DNA of 64,000 nucleotides from Amphimedon queenslandica (taxonomy: Eukaryota > Porifera > Demospongiae > Haplosclerida > Niphatidae), in the NCBI RefSeq assembly GCF_000090795.2, contig NW_003546353.1, positions 62,721-126,720 of the forward strand, given 5' to 3'. The notes below the pieces were generated by a model, which saw nothing but the letters and a program-made list of their open reading frames with translations, had not been told where the DNA came from and did no database searches. A program made the translations under genes and the position numbers. Positions within the stretch are counted from its first letter, which is position 1, and each line of letters starts with the position of its first letter. This document shows positions 21,199-33,274 of the stretch, piece by piece.

Positions 21199-22344
21199 TT
21201 AATGATGATATGAAGAACTAAGGACACAGAGCCTCTTAGGGCTCTTCTCAATATCGCTAGTTTCTCTCTCTCTCTTTCTCTCATTGACATCACAAGTTAA
21301 TGAATCTTTCCTACCACTAGCCTGTAAAGTGTTAGCAAAGAAAATGTCTTCTTTAATGATAGAACGTGATGATCTTTTACCAGGTGTAGGAGACTAAAAG
21401 AAATAAAACAGAAAACCTTCATACTTAGAGTGCAGTTATCATTAACAATAAACAATATGATATAAGGCACATATCACAATGGTGTTTACAAAAGTACTTA
21501 AAAGCACATTAATTAATAGAGTGATGGCACTAATGATGTAAATTACAAAGTGTCACTAAAACAGATACCACTTCATATAATAAAAGGAGGCCAGCAAATA
21601 AAAGGACAGCTGGTACAGTCCAAAGACACAATACAATACATAAGGACAATAGTTACATTTTGTTTTGTTGCTTCAGTTTCATTATCTGATAACCCATCGG
21701 CGGAACAATAACTACCTATTAGATAATAATATCAACAAAATGGTGGCTGTTCCCCATACCACATTCACTAGGTACAGTAAGGTCAATGTCACCTTCTGAG
21801 TCCGTCTCCTCCTCTTCCGTGTAGCCATCATCTGATGGTATATCAACTACTCCACCACCTTCTTCCCATGGAAGGTATTCATGATTATACTGTACAACAA
21901 AGACACACCAGTCAGTAATCATTCACAGGATGTCAGTACTCAGTAGGTATCACTAACAGTTACTCAACAATCAGGATAAAGTCCCTGTACTATCTATCAT
22001 ACAGGGACTTTTGCCCAATTTTGACAAAAATAAAAAGTAGAGAAATCTCCATTTTTATTACATTTTCTTATGCATATACATGGTCTTGAACTGATTCCAA
22101 TCAAAATTGATTTTAAAAAGTTGCTTTTTAGCTCATTAAAATAGAAGAAATAAAAATGGTTTTTGTCAAAAAATAATTATAATAATTTCAGCACATTTAT
22201 TACTTTACAATAATAATAATAACAATAATTGTAAAATTTAATAATATTTACTTTTAATACAATCCTGTCATAAGTTGGAGCAAATTTTGTGTCATTCTCT
22301 ACAAGTTTATGACACACTTCATCTAGCTCCTTAAGATCCGCCAT
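21199..22344 (-). CDS. Small acidic protein, unrecognised
   Basis: Four exons (21199-21393, 21657-21715, 21760-21889, 22252-22344) form one frame of 158 residues starting MADLKELDEVCHKLVENDTK. The N-terminal third (FAPTYDRIVLKYNHEYLPWE) looks folded. The middle is strongly acidic (DDGYTEEEETDSEGD), and the C-terminus is basic with a possible nuclear signal (NERKRERE, KSPKRLCVL). No signal peptide or membrane segment, so nuclear or cytosolic. I do not recognise the family. Its start lies 94 bp from that of the Ser/Arg-rich gene on the other strand, suggesting shared regulation. Intron 1 contains a solitary copy of the B repeat. Confidence 0.6.
21965..22145 (-). repeat. Solitary copy of interspersed repeat, subfamily B (degenerate)
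   Basis: CCTGTACTATCTATCATACAGG followed by TTTTGACAAAAATAAAAAG and ATTACATTTTCTTATGCATA, which is the B unit with deletions. It lies in intron 1 of the small acidic-protein gene. Confidence 0.65.
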
Positions 22345-22438
22345 CTTGGATTTCTATTTTAACCCCTTGACAAAACCTATTTTAACCCTTTCATAACTGG
22401 CTCTTTGGCACAAGACAAGTCTAAAAGTACAGTACATT
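22345..22438. promoter_or_regulatory. Bidirectional promoter region, acidic protein / Ser-Arg-rich protein
   Basis: 94 bp between divergent ATGs. A duplicated TATTTTAACCC word occurs twice (22356-22366 and 22378-22388), a candidate binding site. Confidence 0.45.
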
Positions 22439-25094
22439 ATGCCAGTTAGAAAGGACAGTATTATTGTGAAGTGTGAGCTCTTTCTGAGTGATGATTCCTG
22501 CAACTTTCCAAACCAAATATGGTAATATATTATAAGCTGCTTGTGATTTGAGAGTTTTCTCATAATTTTGTATTTTGATGTATTTTAATTGAGCAGTGAC
22601 TATATAAAGGACACATATGGAGAGTGTAAGATACTGACAGTTACGAGGAAGACTGGTGAATCTGAAGTTGAGTATTATATTGTACTAAAGTTTACTGACT
22701 GTGGCCATGCTAACAGAGTCAAGCAAAGGTAACTGTGTATCATATATACATACTGGTAGGGGGACGGACTGAGTTTAATGAAAATGTATTGGTTGTACAT
22801 TCTGCCATGTGGAGTTTGAATTGACCAATCAGATTTGTTGTAAAACTATCCTCTTATCAGATGATCTTGCCACAAAAATTTGTGACAAGTTGTTAGTATG
22901 TCAACGTACATGTTTCTTTATTATTACTGTTGTTGTTATTATTTATTATTTATTGTTGCTGTTATTATTTCTATTATTTATTTTGTTTCAGGTATCATGG
23001 TCGTTGTTTGTTCTCTGCTATGCTCTCCTGCTCATTCTTTGAGTCTCAGCTACCAGTGACATACATCACTCACTCAATGCTAGCCAATCTTCTTGAAAAA
23101 GCAAATTCAACAACTTCAACTAAAAAGAAGAAGAAAACAGTCTCAGTTGAGAAAGAGCAGGAGAAGTGGATGTGGGAGCACGGCCTGCTGGAGGAGGAAC
23201 AGGAAGAAGGCCATTGCGTGTTCTTTACCGAGAGGGAGACCAGCGAAGAGACTGAGGCAGTGCAAGCTAGTACTAGCTCTGGAGGTAGAACAGTCATCAC
23301 GGCCTCTACCTCTAGAGACATCAGTAGAGAGGAACCTGTTCACAGTGAGAGGCCTACTGGGAGCAGCAGAACTGATGATTATTACTCGGTGAAGAACATG
23401 CTTGCCTCTAGAGGAGCTAGAAACATGAAACAAGAGAAAAGCAGCAGCGGAGATGAGTCTGATGATGACGATAATGAGTTATCAGAAGATCGTAGGCACA
23501 TTCACCAATCTGGAGTTGGGTTCTTATTGCAGAGAATCCAAGGAAGTTCATCTAGTGGTTCCAACGTCAAAGAAAAGGAAACAGAGAAGGAAAGGAAAGA
23601 GAAAAGGAGGACACACAAAGAGGAAGAGAGTAAGAAGTGGAAGAGTCTGTATCAGACTCTTGAGTCTAAAAGAGGAAGGAGAGGCTATGAGAAATCAAGA
23701 GCTGATTCAATATCATCTCGGGATTCATCAGTTGATCATTCATCAAGACACAGAGTGTCCCATTTAAGAGACAGATCAATTGATTCAAACAGAACCTCAC
23801 ATTATTCCAGAGATTCATCTCTTGATGATTCAAGGCGTAAATCACGTGATAAAGTATACTCAACCACAACCTCACGGGACTCGTCGCTGGATTCATCAGT
23901 TGACAGAAGTAAAGCCTCAAAACGAGCAAGAAACCTTTCAGCTGACAGTTCATCTAGTGATTCTAGTGACCCTGGGTCAAGGGAAAGGAGAAAGAAGGGA
24001 CGCCATCATGAGAGAAGTGACAAATACTCAACTAGCAGCAGCAGTAGCTCAAGAAGAAGAGAGAAGGAGCGTTTTGTATCGAAAGAGAAGAAACCTTATA
24101 AGAGCAGCAACAGCAGCAGCAGTACCTCAGTGAAGAGAAGACACGAGACAACAAGAGGAAAGGAACCATCACCTGTGGAGGAGAAGAGGAAACGACACAA
24201 GCAGAAGGAGACACCCACTAAAGCTAGTCCAACGACTTCTTTGGCCAGACCGACTACTACCACAGCTACCGTGACCACACCTACCACTTCAGCCACTACT
24301 GCTACTGTGACCACACCCACTAAAGTATCAAATTTGGCCACACCCAACAGCACTAACTCTCCTATACCAAACCCAATCCAGTTCCTTCAATCTGGTTTCA
24401 CTGGTACATCTACTTCATTGGGAGGGGCTCCGTTGCTAGGGGGAGGAGCTCCATCTCTAGGGGGAGGGGGAGGTTCTTTGTTCCCCCTAATCCCTCCCTT
24501 TCCCCTCTCTCTCCCTCCCTCGTCTAATGGCTCCCCTGTTCCTCTAATGGTCCCAATATACCTACCACCAGACTATAGACAATTACTAACAGGAGGAGGG
24601 ACTAATGGCAGCAAAGAACTACCCACTGGGGGAGCAGCTGTGAGTACAGGGGGGACTGGGATCTCAGGGGGAGGCGGGGATTCAGGAGGAGGTGGGGGTT
24701 CAGGAGGAGGTGGGGGTTCAGGGGGGACTGGGGGAAGGAGGTCGAGGTCTGGTACCCCTCTTATGGACGAGACACCAGTTACCATGGTAACACTGGCCCC
24801 TCCTGTTAAGGATGAGAATTCATCAGAGAATAACATTAATATATCAGAGAATGTATCACTGTGCCCTCCAGGAGAGGAGGAGGAGAATATAAGAACAGCT
24901 CCAGGAGGAGCTACAGTTACCAATGAGATAGGAATACAGACTGAAGGGGAGGAGTCTGCAGCAGTAGAGCCTGTGGGGGTGGAGTCTGAGGAGGAGGAGG
25001 AGTCTGAGGTCGATGAGTATGCAGGGGTTAAGGTTGGACCTGAGGTTGACTTTAAAAGAATGAAATCTAAAATATTGAAGGTATCAATTTGATG

Positions 25095-25127
<33 letters not shown>

Positions 25128-25377
25128 TCTAGAGTTATTTGGACAAAGCTAATATATTAGTGGCATCAGCAAGAGTAATGTCAAAGTATGAAGCATGACA
25201 GCTTACACATGCATTGTGCCTAAAATTGAGTGGAATTATATAATATTGTCATCCTCTAGTACTGACAGTAAGAACAAAGATGTGATATTGAGATCTTTAA
25301 GGAAGTCATTATCAGCTCTTGGTAAGAGGGGATTGAGAGAGTTCAGAGTTGGAGCTGGCATAATTAAACAAGAATGA
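22439..25377 (+). CDS. Large Ser/Arg-rich nuclear protein with conserved N-terminal domain
   Basis: Five exons (22439-22521, 22597-22728, 22992-25080, 25133-25185, 25260-25377) give 824 residues. The first 110 residues look like a folded, cysteine-containing domain (VKCELFLSDDSC, YGECKILTVTRKT, YHGRCLFSAMLSCSFFE). A long disordered region follows: RS/RD-type repeats (SRDSSLDSSVDRSKASKRAR), Lys/Arg tracts, Pro/Thr-rich and Gly-rich runs, then acidic stretches. The C-terminus is again ordered: SYLDKANILVASARVM, continued across the last intron by LRKSLSALGKRGLREFRVG. Skipping that intron (25186-25259) would end the protein early, so both splice forms should be checked. RS-type composition suggests a nuclear role in RNA processing or transcription, but I cannot name the family. 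Confidence 0.7.
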
Positions 25378-25447
25378 CCATTAAACTGTTTCTTGATCAT
25401 TAATCATTAGTTATTCATTATATTGCAACTGATTACTTAATTGATTA

Positions 25448-25838
25448 TCAATCATTGTCCTTGTTGTTGTGTTTCATTGGAATGCTTTTCATTATTGCTT
25501 TCTTTGTACATTTACCAATCAAATTGACTGATCCATCTGCATAGTTTGATTAAGGATTATCTTCTGTACAATTATTATAATTATTCCTACCTGGTGATTT
25601 CTCAAATATTAAACCAGTTCCAAACACATCTTCATATTTTCCTTGAAAGACTAAACTCCCAACCTGCACTAAAGGTTGACCTGTTTCTAAACCCTGGCCC
25701 CCCCAGAGATTGATAATGGACATTCAAATAATCAACCAGTAATATGCTTGCCAATATGAAGCAGGACTTGTCCTTAACTAGATCAGGATTGGGTAGTCCT
25801 GCCAATTCAAACATTACTATTTCTTCCTCGCCCTCCAT
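25448..25838 (-). CDS. GTF3C6: TFIIIC subunit 6 (tau55-type triple barrel)
   Basis: Three exons (25448-25536, 25591-25693, 25752-25838) give 92 residues. GTF3C6 is the small TFIIIC subunit needed for RNA polymerase III promoter recognition. Matching blocks in order: MEGEEEIVMFELAGL, CFILGLETGQPLVQVGSLVF, GKYEDVFGTGLIFE, and GKCTKKAIMKSIPMK, all aligning with the human protein's barrel (VLVELSG, ERPILQV, GEYEDTLGTCVIFEE, YKCHTMKKLSM). The acidic C-terminal tail of vertebrate GTF3C6 is missing, so this is essentially the barrel domain alone. Intron 1 uses a GC donor (TTG|GCAAGC) and the acceptor CCCAG|GG. The stop lies 70 bp from the convergent Ser/Arg-rich gene. Confidence 0.85.
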
Positions 25839-25979
25839 TTTGTATCAATGAAAAGCGTGGGTGTTAGCTTAAAGGTGTGAGATTATGCGTGGGTGTTAGC
25901 TCAATCAACAACAACTGACAATGCATAAACAATGTTTATAATAGTATTGTTTGTTTATAGTTTTGTTTGTTTATAGTCT

Positions 25980-27824
25980 TCACTTCTTCTTTGGTATAAG
26001 ATGGTCAATGGAGTTCCCTCTCTCCAGGAGTTTCTCCATTTCAATGAGTAGCTCCACTCCATCAATAAGTGTTTGTACCAGCTGCACCTATTAAATGTAA
26101 TGTGTTCACATACAGTGTATCATTCATTGTACAGCAAAAGGCTTACCTCAGAGAATCCAAGACGGTCTGAGTTAGAAATATCAAAAGTACCTCCTTCAGC
26201 TTTAGTGTCCACACCTCCAGTCCCTCTCTTCTGTAGCCTCATTCTCTCAAGTATCTCGCTAAACATTGAGTGCTGCAAGTGAAAGTAAGCAATGATTCTA
26301 TACACTTGTACTCTGTCCTATAACTTACTTTGGATAGTTTAGGTATTTTAATGTGGACACCAGCTCTCAGTCCTGTACCAAGGTTGGATGGGCAGGTCAG
26401 TATGTATCCCAAATGTGAGTTCCACATGAACTCCCTGTTGTCTTTCTTTATGACGTCCTCAACTTTCTTTAATCCAGTGCAGAACCTGTCAAAAACACGT
26501 CTCATGTTTCCACCTTTTTCCATAGAGATGACGCGAGTGTGATCCTCCTCATTAATCCACACTAGAAAGTTCTTCTTATCATTGTGCCTATAGACAGTAT
26601 AAACATGATATACAGTTCATTGGATGCATTGAGTCCAGCATTACCATATTCCTCTGGCATCTGGCCAGTCTCTTGCCATACCAGAAGCAAGGAGTAAAGG
26701 AGACACTGGTTTATCAAACAAGAAGTGATCCTACACATACAGTGACACTAATCAGTAAATGATAGCTATTGCTTTTTTTTACATTGATCAGTTGGTCTTG
26801 TTCTGCTTCTGTCATTTTAGAAAGTGGATAATATTTTCCAGTAAACTCTCCTCCAAGATTAGCTAGAGCATTAGTCACAATCTATTGATGATTAATAAAA
26901 TACTTCATGAATAACAAACATAATATTTTTACCTTTTCAACTTCTCTCCTCTCAGCCCTAGTGCATGCTGGTGGCAGGCTGAGCCCACGAATGCTACGGC
27001 CAGTACGGACACGAGACGAAAGTACGTACTTTTCATCAAACATACCTCCCCTGATCTGTCATTATATTAATTGATGATAATTTGTTTAAACCATTGGTGT
27101 TACTTTTGAAGAATCCAGATCTGTTGGGTGAGTGGCATTCTTTGAATAGCCGCCATGACGCTCATCAATGACAGGGTCAAAGAGATCAGCAAAAACCTGC
27201 AGAATGAGCATAATGATAACAATAGGTGTGCATAAGATGACATTAAGTACATTATGCTATTACTGAGGTATACGGCAAATACAAACCTGGTAGGACTCCT
27301 CATCTCCTGCAACCATGCCAACAGTTTTAATGAAAGGATGTCCAGGATTATCAACACCAGTTTGAATACACTGATCTAGTGTGTAGCCACTAGGTGTCTT
27401 CAAGTCACGCAAGCGAGCATAAATCTAAAGGAGTGCATGATCAGTGCATCATGTGTTATTCTGGCAATCTGGCCAACACAATGTACTCAGTGCAGTACTA
27501 TATACCTGTGGTGTGAGGTTGCTGGCCATGACGTTGTTGTGTTTGGAGAGATCAGGATAATCAGCACTTGCAGGAAAGAGTTTGTAAGCCCCTGGAGATA
27601 AGAGAAATGAATTAATGACACATTTGAATGCATACTTGACACATCACCAGACTTGCCTGCATCAAATCATAATGCAAAGCAAAATATAAAACTAAATATT
27701 GCAAATACATCTTACCAGCAGCAGATCCAGCCTCCCCTCTCATGAAGTGACTAGTAACTAACAGTGTTCCTGCACCAAGAGCTGCAGCTCCAAGGACTTT
27801 GGGATTCCTTAAAAATGCAGCCAT
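25980..27824 (-). CDS. CKMT1: Mitochondrial creatine kinase
   Basis: Ten exons (25980-26087, 26147-26272, 26329-26587, 26645-26730, 26783-26881, 26933-27055, 27104-27196, 27287-27424, 27506-27591, 27716-27824) give 408 residues. The enzyme transfers phosphate between ATP and creatine in the mitochondrial intermembrane space. The N-terminus ([20 protein letters not shown]) is a plausible targeting peptide. Then [17 protein letters not shown] (the N-terminal phosphagen kinase domain), [13 protein letters not shown], the invariant active-site motif [14 protein letters not shown], and the flexible-loop segment [13 protein letters not shown] followed by [13 protein letters not shown] dimer- or octamer-type C-terminus ends HLIPKKK. 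Length and motifs fit creatine rather than arginine kinase, but guanidino specificity was not tested. It is divergent from RRAGC, 344 bp away. Confidence 0.93.
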
Positions 27825-28168
27825 GCCTCTAGCAAAGAATGGAGGAATGAAGCTCAATATATAGTGAATACAACTCACTTTTAATAGCAGAAGAAGCACA
27901 ACCAAAAATAAATAAAATAAATAAATAAATGAAGCCAACTGGCTGCTCTTCTCTCTAACTTTTGTTTGGCAGAGACGCTGTTACCATGGACACCACTATG
28001 AATATCAATGAGTTTACCTACTGCGCATGCGCAAAATGTCTATGGGTCATCTGACCATTGGATGGGATCAAAGTTAAGTGCAAGAGAACAAGAACTTCGT
28101 TCAATAGTAACAGTAATGGAAGATGAAGGGTGTTATGACTCTTATTATGTGGACCTTTCATTTTATAG
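27825..28168. promoter_or_regulatory. Shared upstream region, creatine kinase / RRAGC
   Basis: 344 bp between divergent start codons, containing the NRF1-like palindrome TGCGCATGCGCA at 28023-28034. NRF1 sites of this form are common in nuclear genes for mitochondrial proteins, which suits the creatine kinase. No TATA box is obvious. Confidence 0.5.
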
Positions 28169-30020
28169 ATGTCACTGAATGGTGACCCAAGTGGCAGCTA
28201 TCATGAGGTGGACTCATTTCCTGAAGGATACAAGTAAACACTAAATTTATATTCCAATATAAACTATCACCCTCTCACTCTCTTCCAGCTATGGAGATGA
28301 AGATGAGGTTATTGGAGCCGTGGGTGGTGTTGAAAACAAACCAAGGATACTATTAATGGGCCTAAGGAGGTGTGAACACGTAGTTACATGTACATGTACA
28401 TTTCTTTTTCTTAGAAGTGGAAAGTCTTCGATTCAAAAGGTCGTCTTTCACAAACTGTCACCAAACGAGACACTCTTTCTTGAGAGCACAAGCAAAGTTG
28501 TCAAGGACGGTATGGCCCTATTATAATTTATTATTATTTTGCAATTATTTAGATATCAACAACAGTTCGTTTGTTCAGTTTCAAGTTAGTACTTTATATA
28601 GTTCCTAACCTACGCCATACCCTCTGGCTCTAGGTGTGGGATTTCCCTGGACAGATTGATTTCTTTGATCCAACGTTTGATTCAGAACAGATATTCGGTA
28701 GCTGTGGCTCATTGATATTTGTCATTGATGCTCAGGATGATTACAGACAGGCCTTGATCAGACTCCACCAGACATTAACAAAGGCTTTTCAAGTGAGGGA
28801 GAGAAAAGGAAGAATATATCATAATGTTTGTAGGTAAACCAGAATATAAAGTTTGAAGTGTTTATACATAAAGTGGATGGGCTTTCAGATGACAGGAAAT
28901 GGGGTGAGAGTAGAATTGATTGTTACTGTCATGAGATGATGCTGGACATTTTCTGATACATATACATGGTCTGATGTTGTGTAGAAAGTTTGAACTGATT
29001 CCAATCAAATTTGAATTTTCTCTACGATTTTTAAAAGTTTCTCCAAAATCGGGTCACTTTGCTTAAAGTTCTTCCCATGTTTCTCATACCTTGTTTGTTC
29101 TGTAGAGGCTCAGAGAGACATTCAGACAAAGGCTACGTGTGATTTAGCTGATGCTGGTTTAGACGGACTACTCAGACCGTCCTTTTATCTCACCTCCATA
29201 TACGATCACTCAATATTTGAAGTAAACCACACCTACCACCACACCCAGTCAGCATTATTTACAGGCTTTCAGTCGCGTTGTACAGAAACTAATCCCCCAA
29301 TTACCAACACTGGAGAACCTTCTAAACATACTAGTATCAGTAAGAATAAAAATAATTATAATAATTTATTTGCTTGTTTTTTAGAACTGTGGTCTTGAAA
29401 AAGCATTCCTATTTGATGTAGTGAGTAAGATCTACATAGCAACTGACAGGTAACTAACTGATGAGTATGATACTCCATTACCATCTTCTAGCTCACCTGT
29501 GGACATGTTGTCTTATGAGTTGTGCTGTGATATGATTGATGTAGTCATTGATGTATCTTGTATATATGGGTAGGTAATTAATTAATAATGGGCAATTAAT
29601 GAATGGTTAATTAATGAACTGTTAATTAATAATGGCTAATTAATGAATGGTTAATTACTAGGGATGATGTGGAGGCTTGTGCCTATGATCAACAAAGTGC
29701 CTCAATCATTAAACTAAGTAATGGAGTCATACTGTATCTGAGAGAAGTGAACAGGTACTGCTTTTATCATCATCATCATCATGTTTATTATCATGTTTAT
29801 TATTTATTGAAGGTTCCTGGCGCTGGTTTGTTTAATAAGAGAAGAAGTATTTGAGAGGCAGGGACTGATCGAGTATAACTTTCATTGCTTCAGAGAATCG
29901 ATCCAACAAGTGAGACAATGGACACCTACTTCATTTTATAATTCTCTGTAGGTATTTGAAGTGAGAAGAAAAACACAAGGACCTTTAACATCTTTGGGCA
30001 GTTATTCAGATGATAATTAA
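28169..30020 (+). CDS. RRAGC: Rag GTPase C/D
   Basis: Thirteen exons (28169-28233, 28289-28369, 28415-28509, 28553-28584, 28634-28792, 28834-28903, 29106-29221, 29265-29339, 29385-29449, 29492-29569, 29662-29754, 29813-29909, 29952-30020) give 364 residues. RagC/D pairs with RagA/B on lysosomes to recruit mTORC1 when amino acids are present. Seen directly: P-loop [17 protein letters not shown], switch segment [29 protein letters not shown], the guanine-specificity HKVDGLSDD, and the C-terminal roadblock-type domain ([37 protein letters not shown]). It represents the single ancestor of vertebrate RRAGC and RRAGD. Intron 7 (29222-29264) is 43 bp, and intron 6 carries a solitary copy of the B repeat. 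Confidence 0.95.
28940..29060 (-). repeat. Solitary repeat copy (core only) in RRAGC intron 6
   Basis: TTTCTGATACATATACATGG, TTGTGTAGAAAGTTTGAACT and GATTCCAATCAAA match the shared core of the interspersed repeat. Confidence 0.75.
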
Positions 30021-30051
30021 TTGATTATTATTAATTGGTATTATTGTGCTG

Positions 30052-30660
30052 TTATGTTGCATTAAAGTATAAAACTGATGGTTTCATTAGCGGCTGTGCT
30101 CTCTCAGGTGTTTCAAAATCCAAACAAGGTTCTTCTCTTATAACTTCATCATCCTTACTAGTGGGTGGAGTTCATAATAATATCAATTAATAGTTGAATA
30201 AATATTATATATATACCTGGAGTATAATGATGGCTCTGGTGTTTTGTCAGTTGTTGTTTTCTTGTGTTTTGACTTAGAACCTACTGTCACTAGTTCTTCA
30301 AAACTAGTTTCAGACAGTTCTACCTGTTGCAATTCTTTGTATCTTTTAACATGATGTGGTATATTTAACACCTGCAGTGCAGGTCCAGGAATAAATGCAT
30401 AATAATAAATGGATGGTATAAATATTATATATACTGACTTGTGTTGCTTTTTTATATCTTGTTGGGTTGAGCTCAGACTGTCCCGAGTGGTTATGTTCAG
30501 TGAATGGTTTCCTTCTCTTCTCTGGCGTTAGGCTCAAGGCTCCTGATGGTTTCAAAGCTTCAGGAGGAGCTGAAGGCACAACTGCAGCTCTGGGCTCCAT
30601 TTTATTTATGACGTCACCGTTGTTTACTATCACTTCCTGTTTCGTCACATCCGGTTTCAT
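30052..30660 (-). CDS. Small hydrophilic protein, unrecognised
   Basis: Three exons (30052-30157, 30217-30371, 30439-30660) make one frame of 160 residues. The start at 30660 is the farthest upstream in-frame ATG; 30600 (MEPRAAVVPSAPPEAL) is an equally reasonable start. The middle is the most structured part: LNPTRYKKATQVLNIPHHVK then RYKELQQVELSETSFEELV, which could form an amphipathic helix. The rest is Lys/Thr-rich and polar. No signal peptide or membrane segment, so intracellular. Its stop is only 31 bp from that of RRAGC (convergent), and its start is 197 bp from the first IgGFc-type receptor (divergent). Family unknown to me. Confidence 0.5.
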
Positions 30661-30857
30661 TCACTTCCTGTTTACTAATTTCCTGCCAGTTTCTATATTT
30701 TTTTATTTCTAAGGATTCTTGGGCCTTGGCCATGGGGCATCTCACCTCAAGACATAACAAAGGCACCACCAGCCTGACTCGCTCCAGACACACTGGCTAG
30801 TACTCACCACACACACACAGAGTGACTCTCTCCTGCTCTCTTCAAACTGCTGTTACA

Positions 30858-33163
30858 ATGTTGCTAGTAGTTTTTCTGCTTTATTCATTCCTAATTGTTG
30901 CAGGATCAGCAAGTATGATACCATCTTTATGCTATAAAATAAATTATATATTTGTATTTGCTGCAGGTACTGCCCCCACTAATTTTGGTACTAATTTCCA
31001 GTTGGGTTTCCTAAGGAACTACAGAGGACTCAGCGACACTAAGTTAGGTTTCTATATCACATCTAACTGTACCCACGGACTAGTTAATATTACCATACTC
31101 TACTATGAGCCTAGTGTCACTAGTATTAGTGAAGTTTTCAGCTGTGAGTCTTATTTTGAGGTGAAAGATCTCCCTCTAAGTTTAATGACGAGCTCCAACT
31201 CAGGTTATCGTCAGAGTATCAAGATATCAACTGTCAATTCTAGTCAGTATATTTCTGTTCTTGCATATAACTGGCAAAATGGAAGTGTAGGCGAGTACAT
31301 GGGTCTACCCTGTGTTGATTCATACCCAGTACCTATCAAGTATGAGTATTACTTGGTGTCAGTACAAACTCCATTGCATGAACACCATCAGTTGTGGAGC
31401 GAGGCCCTCATCATCAGCTGTCGTTCCAATACCAGCATCACCATAACACCAGCAGTGGGAATGAGTTTACCAGAGGAATTGGGATCTGATGTATACGTCT
31501 GGGTAGAGGAGGGTGGATCGCATGATTTGGTACTTGATTCTGGCGATTCTCTTTACATTGGGGCACCAAACAGTGACATCACTGGTAGTCATATTGCATC
31601 ATCAGGTCCCCTGACAGTCATTAGTGGTCATGAGTGTGCCAATATACCCACAGATAGGAAATACTGTGATCATTTTGTGCAGCAAATACCTCCTGCAATG
31701 ACGTGGGGAAAGGAGTTTTTCCTATCACCTTTTCTGGGTAAAGAGAATGGTCAGTATTATAAGATAGTGACATCTAGAAACGGATCTGTTATAAGTCACA
31801 ATTGTAATGAAGCTGGGCGTATATACCTTCCTTATGCTGGAGACTATGCAATGATCCATGTGAACTCAACTACCTCTTGCTACTTGGCATCAAATGTACC
31901 AATACTAGTCGTTCAAATAGCTACTAGCTCTGGCATTGAAGAGTGTACATCAGGTGATCCATTCTTGGTTACAGTCCAACCAACTGAACAATACGTAGAA
32001 CATTTTAGTTTTAGAATTCACTCAACAGATCAATTCTCAAAGAACTTTATTGGAATATTAACAACAAATCCTTCCCTTGTACTGTATGATGGGGTACCTT
32101 TACTAGAAACAAAATGGATACCAATACATAGTTTGACTGGAACTATCTCTGGCTATAGCTATCATTTTGAAGGATCCTCTGGGCTCCATAGCGTATCATT
32201 TACAAGAGGCTCTGGTACTGTATTCCTTTATGGGTACCAGTGCGACCCTGAGAGAGGTTATGGATATACTGCTTCAGTGCAATTTAAACAACTTCATGCA
32301 ACAGGTTAAATATTCTTAAAAACTTTCAAGTATAAAATAATCCTTTATATTTAATACTAGGTCCAAAGGTGCATTTTGTAAATGAAATTGAACAGAAAGA
32401 AGAGGAAGATTGGCAGTATCTGCAGGTAAGTATAGGAGGGGATCATGATGAACTGTTTAAACTAACGATTGGACTAGCTCTTAATGTCACTGTACAAGAA
32501 ATGAGTAATGGTAAGTTGTTGAACTAAAGACAATAGATTTGACTCTAATTTTTAGGCAGAATTTATTACCAGATCTATCCAGTAGTTAATCAGTCTAATA
32601 CTTCTTCTATCCTTCAAGTTAAATTTAACATTCAAACGATCATTAATGCTCTTCAAAGTCCAATTGAAGGTGATAGGTATAATGTTACAGTAGCTCTAAC
32701 TACAGACAGTAAAGGATCTTTTATTGCTTCTCCGAGTGTCTTGAGGTTTGAGATTGAAATCCCATCAGTGAAAAGTGTGATAGCACCTACACTGTCATCA
32801 ATATCAGCAATACAATCAACTAATTCTCAGTACAAGTCTTCTTCATTTCAGTTCTCTTCATCTGGTTATTATTCATCTCATGTATCTCCTATCACTTCGG
32901 TAACTACTTCTCCTGTATCTTCCACTGGGTCATTACCTTCCTCTTCTCTTCTCATACTAACTGAAGGAGCAGCACAAAGGCCTCCTGATCAACAGTTACT
33001 GTACTTTATTGTACTATCAGTGATTACTGCTGTACTGTTCATCATTAGTATTGTTGCACTAATGGCAGTTGTGATGGTCGTAATTTTAAGGAGACAAAAA
33101 TTAATGTCCAGAGATTGTGAAGGAAAGGTATCGGCAGTGAATCCAATAACAACTGAAGGATAA
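30858..33163 (+). CDS. Type I membrane receptor 1 with IgGFc-binding domain
   Basis: Four exons (30858-30912, 30967-32304, 32361-32510, 32556-33163) give 716 residues. A signal peptide (MLLVVFLLYSFLIVAGSA) precedes a large ectodomain. The domain carries the hallmark of the IgGFc-binding N-terminal family: PLTVISGHECANIP, a paired Cys in CDHFVQQIPP, then TWGKEFFLSP. The following exons code a region placed where the sister genes have Calx-beta repeats (VHFVNEIEQKEEEDWQYLQV); here it is too diverged to be sure. A Ser-rich stalk then leads to one transmembrane helix (LLYFIVLSVITAVLFIISIV) and a short basic tail. Many NxS/T sites support an extracellular location. The family binds mucins or Fc in vertebrates; in sponges, self/non-self or microbe recognition is conjecture. 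Two paralogues lie at 40660-43762 and 44206-47312. Confidence 0.8.
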
Positions 33164-33165
33164 CA

Positions 33166-33168
33166 CTA

Positions 33169-33216
<48 letters not shown>
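33166..33216 (+). repeat. (ATT)n microsatellite
   Basis: About 16 ATT triplets in the 3' UTR just after the receptor 1 stop codon. Confidence 0.9.
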
Positions 33217-33274
33217 TTGCTACTATTAAACACTATTAATAATTTGAATTGTGATTTCATTCTCTTTATTATTT

